8,108 bases of DNA from an uncultured Roseiflexaceae bacterium (GCA_903868295.1 CAIPUQ010000555.1:1-8108); one strand, 5' to 3'; shown: positions 1 through 6,774, counted from the first letter of the stretch. The notes: generated by a model not told the origin, from the letters alone. Numbers and translations: made by a program.

Positions 1-375
1 ATTGCCGCAGGCACAACCGGGGCAATCGTCAACATCGCATCCAATGCAGGCCTCGCAGGGAGTCCACGAATCGTCGGCTACTCAGCCAGCAAACATGCAG
101 TCATCGGCATCACCAAATCGGCCGCCAAAGCCTTTGCAACCCGAAACGTCCGCGTCAATGCGATTTGTCCGGCACCGACTGACACGGCGATGGTACGCAA
201 TCTCGAGCAGTATTCATCGGCCGAACAGGTGCGCAGTGCGTTGACTGCAGGCACACCGATGGGCCGCTATGGTGAACCCGCCGAAATAGCAGCAGCCGCG
301 CTCTTTTTGAGTAGCGCAGCTGCAAGCTTCATCACCGGTGCGATTGTCCCCGTCGACGGGGGGTCTGTGGCTTAG
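1..375 (+). CDS. SDR-family NAD(P)-dependent oxidoreductase (partial, N-terminus outside window)
   Basis: The frame is open from the first base and ends at TAG 373-375, giving 124 residues of a classical short-chain dehydrogenase/reductase. The segment N-I-A-S ends in the catalytic Ser (residue 14 of the fragment). Thirteen residues later comes Y-S-A-S-K with the catalytic Tyr27 and Lys31. It is followed by R-V-N-A-I-C-P-A-P-T-D-T, the usual stretch after the active site, and a C-terminal P-V-D-G-G, both typical of FabG-like 3-oxoacyl reductases and related alcohol or sugar dehydrogenases. The cofactor-binding TGxxxGxG motif lies upstream of the window, so NADH versus NADPH preference cannot be judged. 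The substrate is not predictable. The gene converges on the HD-domain gene with interlocked stop codons, so it is not part of the chaperone operon. Confidence 0.92.
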   Translation: MAAGTTGAIVNIASNAGLAGSPRIVGYSASKHAVIGITKSAAKAFATRNVRVNAICPAPTDTAMVRNLEQYSSAEQVRSALTAGTPMGRYGEPAEIAAAALFLSSAAASFITGAIVPVDGGSVA

Positions 376-956
376 TGTGTGGGAACGCCTGCAATGCCCA
401 GCGTTGCCGCCCGCGCGGTCAAGGCTGCAATGACGTCTGTAATAAGGTCATCGACCTCGACGCCCAGCCCAGCTGCGCCGTGGGCAATATCGTCACGGTT
501 CACCGCCCGGGCGAACGCTTTGTCCTTCATCTTTTTCTTTACCGCTGCGACATCGACATCGGCGATGTTCTTGCTGGGGCGCACGAGAGCGACCGCAACC
601 ACAAAACTCGATAACTCATCGACCGCATACAGCGTTTTTTCGAGCATCGAATCGCGCGACACGCCGGAGTAATCTGCATGCGACAAAATCGCTCTGCAGA
701 TGTCTTCGCTCCAGCCGTTCTGGCGCAGAAAGCGCACTCCCACAAAGGGATGTGCGTTTTCGGCATCTTCGAGAGTTGGGTGCCGTTCATAATCCATGTC
801 GTGCAACCACCCGGTCGCTTCCCATAGATCAACGTCCTGGTTGGTTTTGGCAGCCACATATGCCATCGAAGCGGCAACTGCTCCACAGTGCTTGCGGAGC
901 ACCTCAGAGCTGACCCACTCGTGGACAATCGCTTGTGCCTGTGTGGTCAATGTCAT
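372..956 (-). CDS. HD-domain metal-dependent phosphohydrolase
   Basis: This 194-residue cytosolic protein has a single HD domain over about residues 15-125. The putative metal ligands are His23 (R-K-H), His52-Asp53 (W-L-H-D-M-D-Y), His93 (L-S-H-A-D) and Asp113 (Y-A-V-D-E-L). The following segment, with A-L-V-R-P-S and a lysine-rich V-K-K-K-M-K-D-K, is characteristic of the small stand-alone HDIG-type hydrolases common in Gram-positive and Chloroflexota-like genomes. These proteins are predicted to hydrolyse phosphate esters, perhaps of nucleotides, but the substrate is unknown. The ATG at 956 follows an AAAGGAA Shine-Dalgarno (962-968) with 5-nt spacing. It is the last gene of the operon, 24 nt after rlmB. 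Its TAA (372-374) overlaps the TAG of the convergent SDR gene. Family assignment is firm, function is open. Confidence 0.86.
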   Translation of the reverse strand: MTLTTQAQAIVHEWVSSEVLRKHCGAVAASMAYVAAKTNQDVDLWEATGWLHDMDYERHPTLEDAENAHPFVGVRFLRQNGWSEDICRAILSHADYSGVSRDSMLEKTLYAVDELSSFVVAVALVRPSKNIADVDVAAVKKKMKDKAFARAVNRDDIAHGAAGLGVEVDDLITDVIAALTARAATLGIAGVPTH

Positions 957-980
957 TGTGGTTCCTTTCGTGCGGGTCTA

Positions 981-1730
981 CTACTTGGCACTGCTGCGGG
1001 CATGGAGCGCGTGGTACAACACAACCGATCCGGCGACAGCCACGTTGAGGGATTGAATCTGGCCATGCATCGGCAGTTTGACCATAAAGTCGCAGCGTTC
1101 GCGGGTCAACCGCGCCATCCCAGAACCTTCGGATCCCAAGACGACTGCGAGCGGCATATTGAGATCGGCCTGATCGTAGTACTGTGCCTTTTCGTCGTCT
1201 TCGACCCCAACAACCCACACACCGTGCTTCTGGAGCTTTTCGATGCTCTGCGCCAGATTGGTCACCACGGCAATGTGCAAATGCTCGACTGCACCGGACG
1301 ATGCATTGACCACAGAAGGGGTTATCTCGGCAGCACGACGACCGGGGATGATAACACCATGCATCCCCACAATTTCGGCAGTGCGCAATAGCGTGCCCAG
1401 ATTTTGGGGGTCTTGGAGGTGATCAAGGAGCAGAATGAACGGCATTTCATTGCGCGCTTTGGCAACCGACAACATATCGTCGAGATCGCTGTAGGGGTAT
1501 TCACTACATTCGAGGATGACGCCTTGATGGTTGAGGCCATGGAGGCGCGACTCGAGCAACCGTTTGTCGACCATTTCGACGGGGACGTTTTGCTCTTTGG
1601 CCTGAGCAACCGCGTCAGCCAATGTACCGGTTATCTGTGCGCCATTGGCAACCAACAGGCGTTGGGGCACACGTCGTTGCGCACGCAAGGCTTCACGGAC
1701 AGCATTGCGACCATAGATGAGTTCTGTCAT
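981..1730 (-). CDS. rlmB: TrmH/SPOUT-family 23S rRNA (guanosine-2'-O-)-methyltransferase RlmB
   Basis: This 249-residue protein is full length for RlmB. The N-terminal substrate-binding domain (about residues 3-77) begins with I-Y-G-R-N-A-V-R-E-A-L, the usual RlmB opening. The SPOUT domain has all three knot motifs: motif 1 at 103-119 with Asn110 and Arg116 (D-P-Q-N-L-G-T-L-L-R-T-A-E), motif 2 at 198-205 (L-G-S-E-G-S-G-M), and motif 3 at 227-239 with Asn229 (S-L-N-V-A-V-A-G). RlmB uses S-adenosylmethionine to methylate the 2'-OH of G2251 in the peptidyl-transferase P-loop of 23S rRNA. A paralogous TrmH-like target cannot be excluded from sequence alone. The ATG starts one base after the dnaJ stop (TAA-C-ATG) and has only a weak upstream AGG, so it is probably translationally coupled to dnaJ. 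Confidence 0.93.
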   Translation of the reverse strand: MTELIYGRNAVREALRAQRRVPQRLLVANGAQITGTLADAVAQAKEQNVPVEMVDKRLLESRLHGLNHQGVILECSEYPYSDLDDMLSVAKARNEMPFILLLDHLQDPQNLGTLLRTAEIVGMHGVIIPGRRAAEITPSVVNASSGAVEHLHIAVVTNLAQSIEKLQKHGVWVVGVEDDEKAQYYDQADLNMPLAVVLGSEGSGMARLTRERCDFMVKLPMHGQIQSLNVAVAGSVVLYHALHARSSAK

Positions 1731-1731
1731 G

Positions 1732-2883
1732 TTATAAGCCTAGTGCACTCTTGATGCGGTCTAAGATTCCCTCGTCATCCGGGGCGGCCCCGTCTTGTTG
1801 ACCTGCGTTCCCCGCATTGGTGCTGGTCGAGGGTGAGAACGTATGAGCCAACGCCGTAAACAGCACACGCTGTTCTTCGGACAGCTTCTCGGGGATAACA
1901 ACCTTGGCAACCACTATCTGATCTCCACGGCCATTTGCCCTGAGCATTGGAACACCTTTGCCACGCAGTCGGAACGATGTCCCGGATTGCATACCTGCGT
2001 TGATTTTGAGTGGTTCGCTGCCATCCAACGTTGGGATTGTCAGCGTCGCACCCAGGGCTGCCTGTGCCACATTGACCGACATTTCGTAGATGATGTCGTT
2101 CTCTTGACGGCGAAAATACGCATGCGGTTGGATTTCGAATACCACATACAGATTGCCGAATGGTCCCCCACGCGGGCCTACTTCACCTTCACCGGTCATG
2201 CGGAGCTGTGACTGGCTATCAATGCCGGCGGGAATCTTGAGATTGAGGGTGTGCAAGGTGCGTACCCGACCATCACCACGACATTCACGGCACGGGATGG
2301 CAATCACGACACCCTCGCCGCGACAGGTATCGCAGGCCATCACGGTGACCATGTTGAAGATCGGCGAGCGTTGCCGCACTTCGCCCGTGCCATTACAGCG
2401 CGTACACCTGGTCGGCTCGGTCCCCTCTTGGGCACCGTTCCCACGGCACGACCCGCAGGTTTCTTGGCGTCGATATTCGATGGTCTTTTCGACCCCAAAT
2501 ACCGCCTCTTCGAAGCTAAGCTTGAGGACATACTTCAGGTCTGCGCCGGATTTCGGGCCGCGCTGACCGCGTCCACCACCCGCTCCACCAAAGAATGATT
2601 CGAAAATAGCAGAAAACGGATCTTCGCCGCCAAACGGATCACCGCCACCACCACCCATTTGAGGACCGTTGTGCCCAAATCGGTCGTAGATGGCGCGCTT
2701 TTCGGGATCAGAGAGGACCGAGTTGGCTTCGTTGATGTCTTTGAAGGTCGACTCTGCGTCTGCTTCTTTGTTCACATCAGGATGAAATTTGCGTGCAAGG
2801 GCGCGGTATGCTTTGCGTATATCATCAGGGCTTGCATCGCGGGCAATGCCAAGGACCTCATAGTAGTCGCGTTTATTGCTCAT
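1732..2883 (-). CDS. dnaJ: Chaperone protein DnaJ (Hsp40, class A)
   Basis: This 383-residue type I J-protein has all canonical parts in order. The J domain (1-70) has His34-Pro35-Asp36, the triad that stimulates DnaK ATPase. A Gly/Phe region follows (about 73-110). The zinc domain has four C-x-x-C-x-G-x-G repeats beginning at Cys143, Cys160, Cys184 and Cys198. The C-terminal client-binding domains run from about 210 to 345. A Ser/Thr/Asn/Gly-rich spacer and a short predicted helix ending I-L-D-R-I-K-S-A-L-G-L close the protein. A minor oddity is Asn54, where many DnaJs have Tyr in helix III of the J domain. The ATG at 2883 has AGGA at 2891-2894 with 7-nt spacing. It delivers clients to the DnaK encoded 41 nt upstream in the same operon, and its stop is one base from rlmB. 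Confidence 0.98.
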   Translation of the reverse strand: MSNKRDYYEVLGIARDASPDDIRKAYRALARKFHPDVNKEADAESTFKDINEANSVLSDPEKRAIYDRFGHNGPQMGGGGGDPFGGEDPFSAIFESFFGGAGGGRGQRGPKSGADLKYVLKLSFEEAVFGVEKTIEYRRQETCGSCRGNGAQEGTEPTRCTRCNGTGEVRQRSPIFNMVTVMACDTCRGEGVVIAIPCRECRGDGRVRTLHTLNLKIPAGIDSQSQLRMTGEGEVGPRGGPFGNLYVVFEIQPHAYFRRQENDIIYEMSVNVAQAALGATLTIPTLDGSEPLKINAGMQSGTSFRLRGKGVPMLRANGRGDQIVVAKVVIPEKLSEEQRVLFTALAHTFSPSTSTNAGNAGQQDGAAPDDEGILDRIKSALGL

Positions 2884-2924
2884 CTCGTCTTCCTACCAGG
2901 CATATGTATTGATCCCACCATGAG

Positions 2925-4826
2925 TCAGCGTGATCGAATCCGATCGAGCAAGCTACTGAGTAATTGTGAAGGGGCAAGCGCGTTCGCAGGGTCTATCTGA
3001 TTGATTTCATCAGTAATGCTTTGGGCGTCGGCACGATGTTTGTTCTGTACATCATGGAGCACCATGGTGATGTCGGCTATTGCATTGCTGATCACCTGTA
3101 GATCCGTACTCTCCCAGGCAACATTGACCGCGGTAATGGCTTCTGCCAGGATTGCTTTACGTGCATCCGACACTGTATCGTCTTCGTCGATCATCCGCTG
3201 GGCAGTGTAGACCAGTGATTCGATGCGATTTTGGAGGGCAACCAGGTCCCGCTTGCGGCGGTCATCTTCGGCATACACGGCAGCCTCGACCACGCGTGCA
3301 TCGATTTCGGCTTGGGTAAGACCAGACGAAGCAGTAATCGTGATGTGTTGTTCGCGGTCTGTGTTGACATCACGCGCACGGACATTCATGATGCCGTCTG
3401 CATCAATGTCAAACGTGACTTCAATCTTTGGGCTGCCACGTTTGGCTGCCGGAATCCCGTCCAAGATGAAATTCCCGAGGAGTTTGTTGTTGATTGCCTC
3501 GACCCGTTCCCCCTGCAAGACGTGGACTTCTACTGCAGGCTGATTGTCTTGTGCAGTCGAGAACACTTGGCTCTTGAGGGTCGGGACCGTCGTATTGCGC
3601 GGGATCAACGTGGTCATCACACCGCCGGACGTCTCGATACCGAGGGTCAGCGGCGTGACGTCGAGCAACAGCACATCCTGGACTTCGCCCGACAACACCC
3701 CTGCCTGGATGGCAGCCCCAATGGCCACCACTTCGTCTGGGTTGATCCCTTTGTGTGGGTCTTTTTTGAAGAACTTTTTGACGGCTGTTTGGATGGCCGG
3801 CATACGCGTCTGACCGCCCACAAGGACCACTTCTTCGATATCGCTCGGCTTGAGTTGTGCATCAGCCAGCGCTATGCGCACAGGTTCCAATGACCGCTCG
3901 ACCAAATCCTTGGTCAGCGACTCGAGCTTCGCACGGGTGAGTTCGACCGTCAAATGGCGCGGCCCGGCTGCATCGGCTGCGATGAACGGCAAGTTGATTT
4001 CGCTCTTCATCACCGATGACAGCTCCATCTTGGCTTTTTCGGCTGCTTCACGCATGCGCTGCAACGCGGTCCGATCACCACGCACATCGATGCCGGTGTC
4101 TTTTTTGAAGATGTCGATGAGGTGATTGACGATACGTTCGTCGAAGTCATCACCGCCGAGGTGGGTGTCGCCGTTGGTGGCCAGTACCTCAAACATGTTG
4201 TCGTTCAGCTCGAGGACGGAGACGTCGAATGTCCCACCACCCATGTCGTAGACCACAATGGTCTGGTTGGTGATGTTGTTGTCGAGTCCATAGGCCAACG
4301 CCGAAGCCGTCGGTTCGTTGATAATGCGCAACACCTCGAGCCCGGCGATACGGCCAGCATCTTTGGTCGCTTGGCGCTGTGCATCGTTGAAATACGCAGG
4401 CACAGTAATTACGGCTTGGGTGACGGGTTCACCGAGAAACGCTTCTGCATCGAGTTTGAGTTTCTGGAGCACCATGGCAGAAATCTCGGGGACGGCATAG
4501 TTGCGTCCCGTCAAGGTGATGTTGACATCACCGTTTTCTGCACTCACCAGATGGTAGGGCACCATATTCGTGTCGGATTGCACGTCTGCATCCGCGTATT
4601 TTCTCCCGAGGAAGCGCTTCGCCGAGAAGACCGTCTGTTCGGGATTGACCACCGCTTGGCGCTTGGCAATCTGACCAACCAAGCGTTCGCCTGATTTGCT
4701 GAATGCAACGACCGACGGTGTCAGACGCAAACCTTCTGCGTTGGGGATGATGGTGGGTTCGCCACCCTCCATGACCGCCATGACCGAATTGGTGGTGCCC
4801 AGATCGATTCCTATGACTTTCGACAT
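2925..4826 (-). CDS. dnaK: Chaperone protein DnaK (Hsp70)
   Basis: This 633-residue Hsp70 has its nucleotide-binding domain at about 1-382, with I-G-I-D-L-G-T-T-N-S at 5-14, D-M-G-G-G-T-F-D-V-S at 194-203 and V-L-V-G-G-Q-T-R-M-P at 334-343. The interdomain linker V-L-L-L-D-V (385-390) is conserved. The substrate-binding beta domain (about 391-505) is typical, with V-L-Q-G-E-R at 436-441. The helical lid is about 506-600. An extra segment around 77-100 is present, as in E. coli DnaK and unlike Firmicutes DnaK. The odd part is the C-terminus: instead of the usual disordered acidic tail ending near E-E-V, it ends in a basic/hydrophobic L-L-S-S-L-L-D-R-I-R-S-R. The ATG at 4826 has GAGGA (4831-4835) 4 nt upstream. 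An out-of-frame ATG at 4830 abuts that ribosome-binding site and is unlikely to be used. Confidence 0.98.
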   Translation of the reverse strand: MSKVIGIDLGTTNSVMAVMEGGEPTIIPNAEGLRLTPSVVAFSKSGERLVGQIAKRQAVVNPEQTVFSAKRFLGRKYADADVQSDTNMVPYHLVSAENGDVNITLTGRNYAVPEISAMVLQKLKLDAEAFLGEPVTQAVITVPAYFNDAQRQATKDAGRIAGLEVLRIINEPTASALAYGLDNNITNQTIVVYDMGGGTFDVSVLELNDNMFEVLATNGDTHLGGDDFDERIVNHLIDIFKKDTGIDVRGDRTALQRMREAAEKAKMELSSVMKSEINLPFIAADAAGPRHLTVELTRAKLESLTKDLVERSLEPVRIALADAQLKPSDIEEVVLVGGQTRMPAIQTAVKKFFKKDPHKGINPDEVVAIGAAIQAGVLSGEVQDVLLLDVTPLTLGIETSGGVMTTLIPRNTTVPTLKSQVFSTAQDNQPAVEVHVLQGERVEAINNKLLGNFILDGIPAAKRGSPKIEVTFDIDADGIMNVRARDVNTDREQHITITASSGLTQAEIDARVVEAAVYAEDDRRKRDLVALQNRIESLVYTAQRMIDEDDTVSDARKAILAEAITAVNVAWESTDLQVISNAIADITMVLHDVQNKHRADAQSITDEINQIDPANALAPSQLLSSLLDRIRSR

Positions 4827-4890
4827 GCATTCCTCGTCATACGTCTACAAAACGCCCAAATGCACCGATGTGCACCTGCCCCCTGTCAAA

Positions 4891-5418
4891 TTACGTGGTT
4901 TTTTGGCCGACCTTGACCATGGCAGGGCGCAGAATTTTGTCGCGCAACAAATAGCCACGCTGCAACTCGGCAACCACTTGTCCGTCCTTGTCTGCATCGC
5001 AGGGCTCGTAGGCAATGGCCTCGTGGACGTTGGGGTCAAACGGCTGCCCAACAGCGGCAACGGTAGTGACCCCTTCGCTGTCGAGCAGATTCTGGAACTT
5101 CTGCGGGATGAGGCGGAACCCCTTGTACCACAAGGTCCCCTCTACATCAGGGGTGACACTGGCAACCGCACGCTCGATGTCATCGACCACCGGGAGAAGC
5201 TTGAGCAACAATGACGCACCAGCCCGCGATATCAGTTCGATGCGCTCGGCATCATAGCGGCGCTTGAGGTTCTTGTAATCAGCAGTGGCACGCAAGTATG
5301 CATCTTTGTGCTCGGCGACTTCTTTTTCGAGGGCATCAATCCGCGCCTGCAGATCAGAAGACACAGGTGCCTCTTGGGGGGTTTCGTCGTGTTGTTCGGG
5401 GATGGGGTTCGTCGTCAT
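4891..5418 (-). CDS. grpE: Nucleotide exchange factor GrpE
   Basis: This 175-residue protein releases ADP from DnaK and so resets the Hsp70 cycle; the family acts as a dimer. Residues 1-20 are polar and probably disordered. A long heptad-like helix (about 21-70) contains the family's A-D-Y-K-N-L-K-R-R segment. The C-terminal beta domain carries the GrpE signature, with G-Q-P-F-D-P-N-V-H-E-A followed by E-L-Q-R-G-Y-L-L-R-D and then L-R-P-A-M-V-K-V. The open frame extends 27 codons further upstream, inside hrcA. I chose the ATG at 5418 because GGAG (5425-5428) sits 6 nt upstream, the protein then has normal length, and it starts one base after the hrcA TGA (TGA-C-ATG), implying translational coupling. 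dnaK follows after 64 nt. Confidence 0.96.
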   Translation of the reverse strand: MTTNPIPEQHDETPQEAPVSSDLQARIDALEKEVAEHKDAYLRATADYKNLKRRYDAERIELISRAGASLLLKLLPVVDDIERAVASVTPDVEGTLWYKGFRLIPQKFQNLLDSEGVTTVAAVGQPFDPNVHEAIAYEPCDADKDGQVVAELQRGYLLRDKILRPAMVKVGQKTT

Positions 5419-5419
5419 G

Positions 5420-6508
5420 TCATTCTCCGTTCGGTAAACCATGGATAGAAGCATCACGTTCTGCACGCGATTCGCCGTGTAGTTCATAGACCAAATCACT
5501 CATCACGCCCGCGATATAGCGGACGGTCGCGATGGCACGTGCATACGGCATGCGGGTCGGTCCAACCACCCCCAACACGCCGACCATCTCGTTGTCCATC
5601 CCATAGCGTGCGAGGACCATGCTCACTTCACGCAGGTCAGGACGTTGCGACTCTGCCCCGATGAACACTTGCACCCCATCACTCTGGGTGATTTGTGGGA
5701 TGAGCGGGGCGAGTGCACCGCTCGACTGCACGAGTTCGAGCATGTGTTTGACACGATCCGTGTGGGCAAACTCGGGCTGATTGAACATCTCGAGCAGTCC
5801 ATCGGAACGGATATCAATCGACAACGCATCGTCATAGATGCGCAGGGTTGCACAGACCAGATCGACGACCTGGCGCAACAGCCCAGGATTCGTGTCGGTT
5901 ACCGCATCCATCCGGTCGCGGATTTGGCCTACTGATGCATCGTGACACAGGGCATTCATCACATTGGCGAGTCGCTGCAACTCGTCGATGGGCTGCGGAT
6001 GGTCGGTCACAAACGTTTGTTGGCGTACCATCCCATCGTGCAAGACCATCACTGCCAAAATAACCGTGTCGTGGATGGGCACGAGATGCACATTGCGCAA
6101 CCGCACAACCGGACCACGGGGAGGCACCACGACCGAAACGTTTTGGGCAGTACGTGCCATCACCGCACCCGCCATGTGAATCCACTGATCTAGCGTGGTG
6201 TGTGCCGTCAAAAACTGCTGGCGGATGGCGTGTTCTTCGTGCGTCGCCAACGACGGCCGATCCATCAGGTTTTCGACAAAAAACCGATACCCTGCGTCGG
6301 TGGGCACGCGCCCTGCAGATGTATGAAAGTGCGTCAAGTAGCCGAGATCCTCGAGTGCTGCCAATTCGTTGCGAATCGTCGCAGAAGAGACCGTCATCCC
6401 ATAGCGGCGAACCAAATGTTCAGACGCGACAGGTGCGGACGATGCGACATATTCTTGTATGACCAGTTTGAGTATCTGCCGGCGACGCTCGGTCATCTCT
6501 GCAAACAT
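5420..6508 (-). CDS. hrcA: Heat-inducible transcription repressor HrcA
   Basis: The 362-residue product is of usual length for HrcA. An N-terminal winged helix-turn-helix (about residues 5-75) contains S-S-A-T-I-R-N-E-L-A-A-L-E and H-T-S-A-G-R-V-P-T-D-A-G-Y, the most conserved HrcA stretches. A GAF-like central domain follows. Near the C-terminus are V-F-I-G-A-E-S and G-V-V-G-P-T-R-M-P-Y-A-R, also diagnostic. HrcA normally represses hrcA, grpE, dnaK and often groESL by binding CIRCE elements, and its folding is GroEL dependent. The start is ambiguous: a GTG at 6532 and ATGs at 6508 and 6496 are in frame. I prefer 6508 because GGGGGT (6513-6518) gives a Shine-Dalgarno match at suitable spacing. 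It is the first gene of the operon. Confidence 0.96.
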   Translation of the reverse strand: MFAEMTERRRQILKLVIQEYVASSAPVASEHLVRRYGMTVSSATIRNELAALEDLGYLTHFHTSAGRVPTDAGYRFFVENLMDRPSLATHEEHAIRQQFLTAHTTLDQWIHMAGAVMARTAQNVSVVVPPRGPVVRLRNVHLVPIHDTVILAVMVLHDGMVRQQTFVTDHPQPIDELQRLANVMNALCHDASVGQIRDRMDAVTDTNPGLLRQVVDLVCATLRIYDDALSIDIRSDGLLEMFNQPEFAHTDRVKHMLELVQSSGALAPLIPQITQSDGVQVFIGAESQRPDLREVSMVLARYGMDNEMVGVLGVVGPTRMPYARAIATVRYIAGVMSDLVYELHGESRAERDASIHGLPNGE

Positions 6509-6564
6509 CTCGACCCCCGGTGTAACGGTCACATCTCATACCACAGCAACGCCGCGCGCTGCCG

Positions 6565-6579
6565 CACGTACGTACCGTG
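6565..6579. promoter_or_regulatory. Near-palindrome over the predicted hrcA transcription start
   Basis: CACGTACGTACCGTG becomes a perfect 14-base palindrome if one C is removed. Its core GTACGTAC (6568-6575) is itself palindromic. It lies directly downstream of the extended -10 element, overlapping the inferred start site, where a repressor operator would be expected. It does not resemble CIRCE, so whether HrcA or any other factor binds it is unknown. Confidence 0.3.
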
Positions 6580-6580
6580 T

Positions 6581-6589
6581 ATTGTAACA
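6581..6589 (-). promoter_or_regulatory. Extended -10 promoter for the hrcA operon (predicted)
   Basis: On the minus strand these bases read TGTTACAAT, an extended -10 (TGn plus TACAAT, five of six matches to TATAAT). No good TTGACA-like -35 lies 16-18 bases upstream, which is common for extended -10 promoters. The inferred transcription start is near 6574, about 65 nt before the preferred hrcA start codon. Promoter identity is inferred from sequence pattern only. Confidence 0.5.
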
Positions 6590-6718
6590 TAAACCACCGC
6601 CACGACGGCCGTTCGCATGCCGCTGGGGGCGGTCTGTATCGCAGAATGCTTGTCCTCTTCGACGGAAATATCTCGTTCTGCAAACAAAAGAAACGTGAGA
6701 TGTAGAGGTTTTGCGTAG

Positions 6719-6734
6719 TATACCAATCGGTATA
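6719..6734. promoter_or_regulatory. Perfect inverted repeat (TATACC-N4-GGTATA), putative operator
   Basis: TATACC (6719-6724), spacer AATC, GGTATA (6729-6734) form a perfect 6-bp dyad about one helical turn between half-site centres, as expected for a dimeric helix-turn-helix repressor. It overlaps the plus-strand TATAAT box at 6731-6736. On the minus strand it overlaps TGGTATACT (6717-6725), which reads as an extended -10 facing hrcA. No regulator gene for it is visible in the window. Confidence 0.5.
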
Positions 6735-6736
6735 AT
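6731..6736 (+). promoter_or_regulatory. -10 box for the FAD oxidoreductase gene (predicted)
   Basis: A consensus TATAAT lies 38 bases before the preferred ATG at 6775. No strong -35 is seen at 16-18 bases; the region upstream (about 6708-6714) is only T-rich. The inferred start near 6743 would leave a TTG at 6745 almost leaderless, which supports the downstream ATG as start. The weak -35 and the overlapping dyad suggest a regulated promoter. Confidence 0.5.
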
Positions 6737-6774
6737 GGGATTCATTGTGTACGCATTCAGCGGAGCGGTCTTCT

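Noticed and set aside
348..361. Perfect palindrome CCCCGTCGACGGGG at the SDR 3' end as a terminator
   Set aside because: It encodes the conserved P-V-D-G-G motif of SDR proteins, can form only a short stem, and has no T-tract on either side.
1735..1755. Possible half CIRCE (GAGTGCACTA on the minus strand) near the dnaJ end
   Set aside because: It codes for the DnaJ C-terminus (K-S-A-L-G), has no matching second arm at 9-nt spacing, and is not upstream of a promoter.
3231..4694. Long plus-strand open frames antisense to dnaK (220 and 190 codons, same frame)
   Set aside because: Long open frames opposite Hsp70 genes are a known effect of dnaK codon bias. The translations have no recognisable motifs and dnaK on the other strand is unmistakable.
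4528..4830. Alternative minus-strand ATG at 4830 just before the dnaK ATG, opening a 100-codon frame
   Set aside because: It is out of frame with dnaK and directly abuts the GAGGA ribosome-binding site, leaving no spacing for initiation. The translation is unlike any protein family I know.
6670..6701. ATCTC/GAGAT inverted repeat in the divergent region
   Set aside because: Arms are only 5 bp and separated by 22 nt, which is easily expected by chance.
6529..6726. A 65-codon minus-strand frame in the hrcA leader ending at the GTG of hrcA
   Set aside because: It needs a TTG start without a convincing ribosome-binding site, contains the predicted hrcA promoter, and its translation shows no family resemblance.
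6745..6774. TTG at 6745 as start of the FAD oxidoreductase
   Set aside because: It lies at or next to the inferred transcription start and adds ten residues before a normal Rossmann start. The ATG at 6775 has a well-spaced GGAG.
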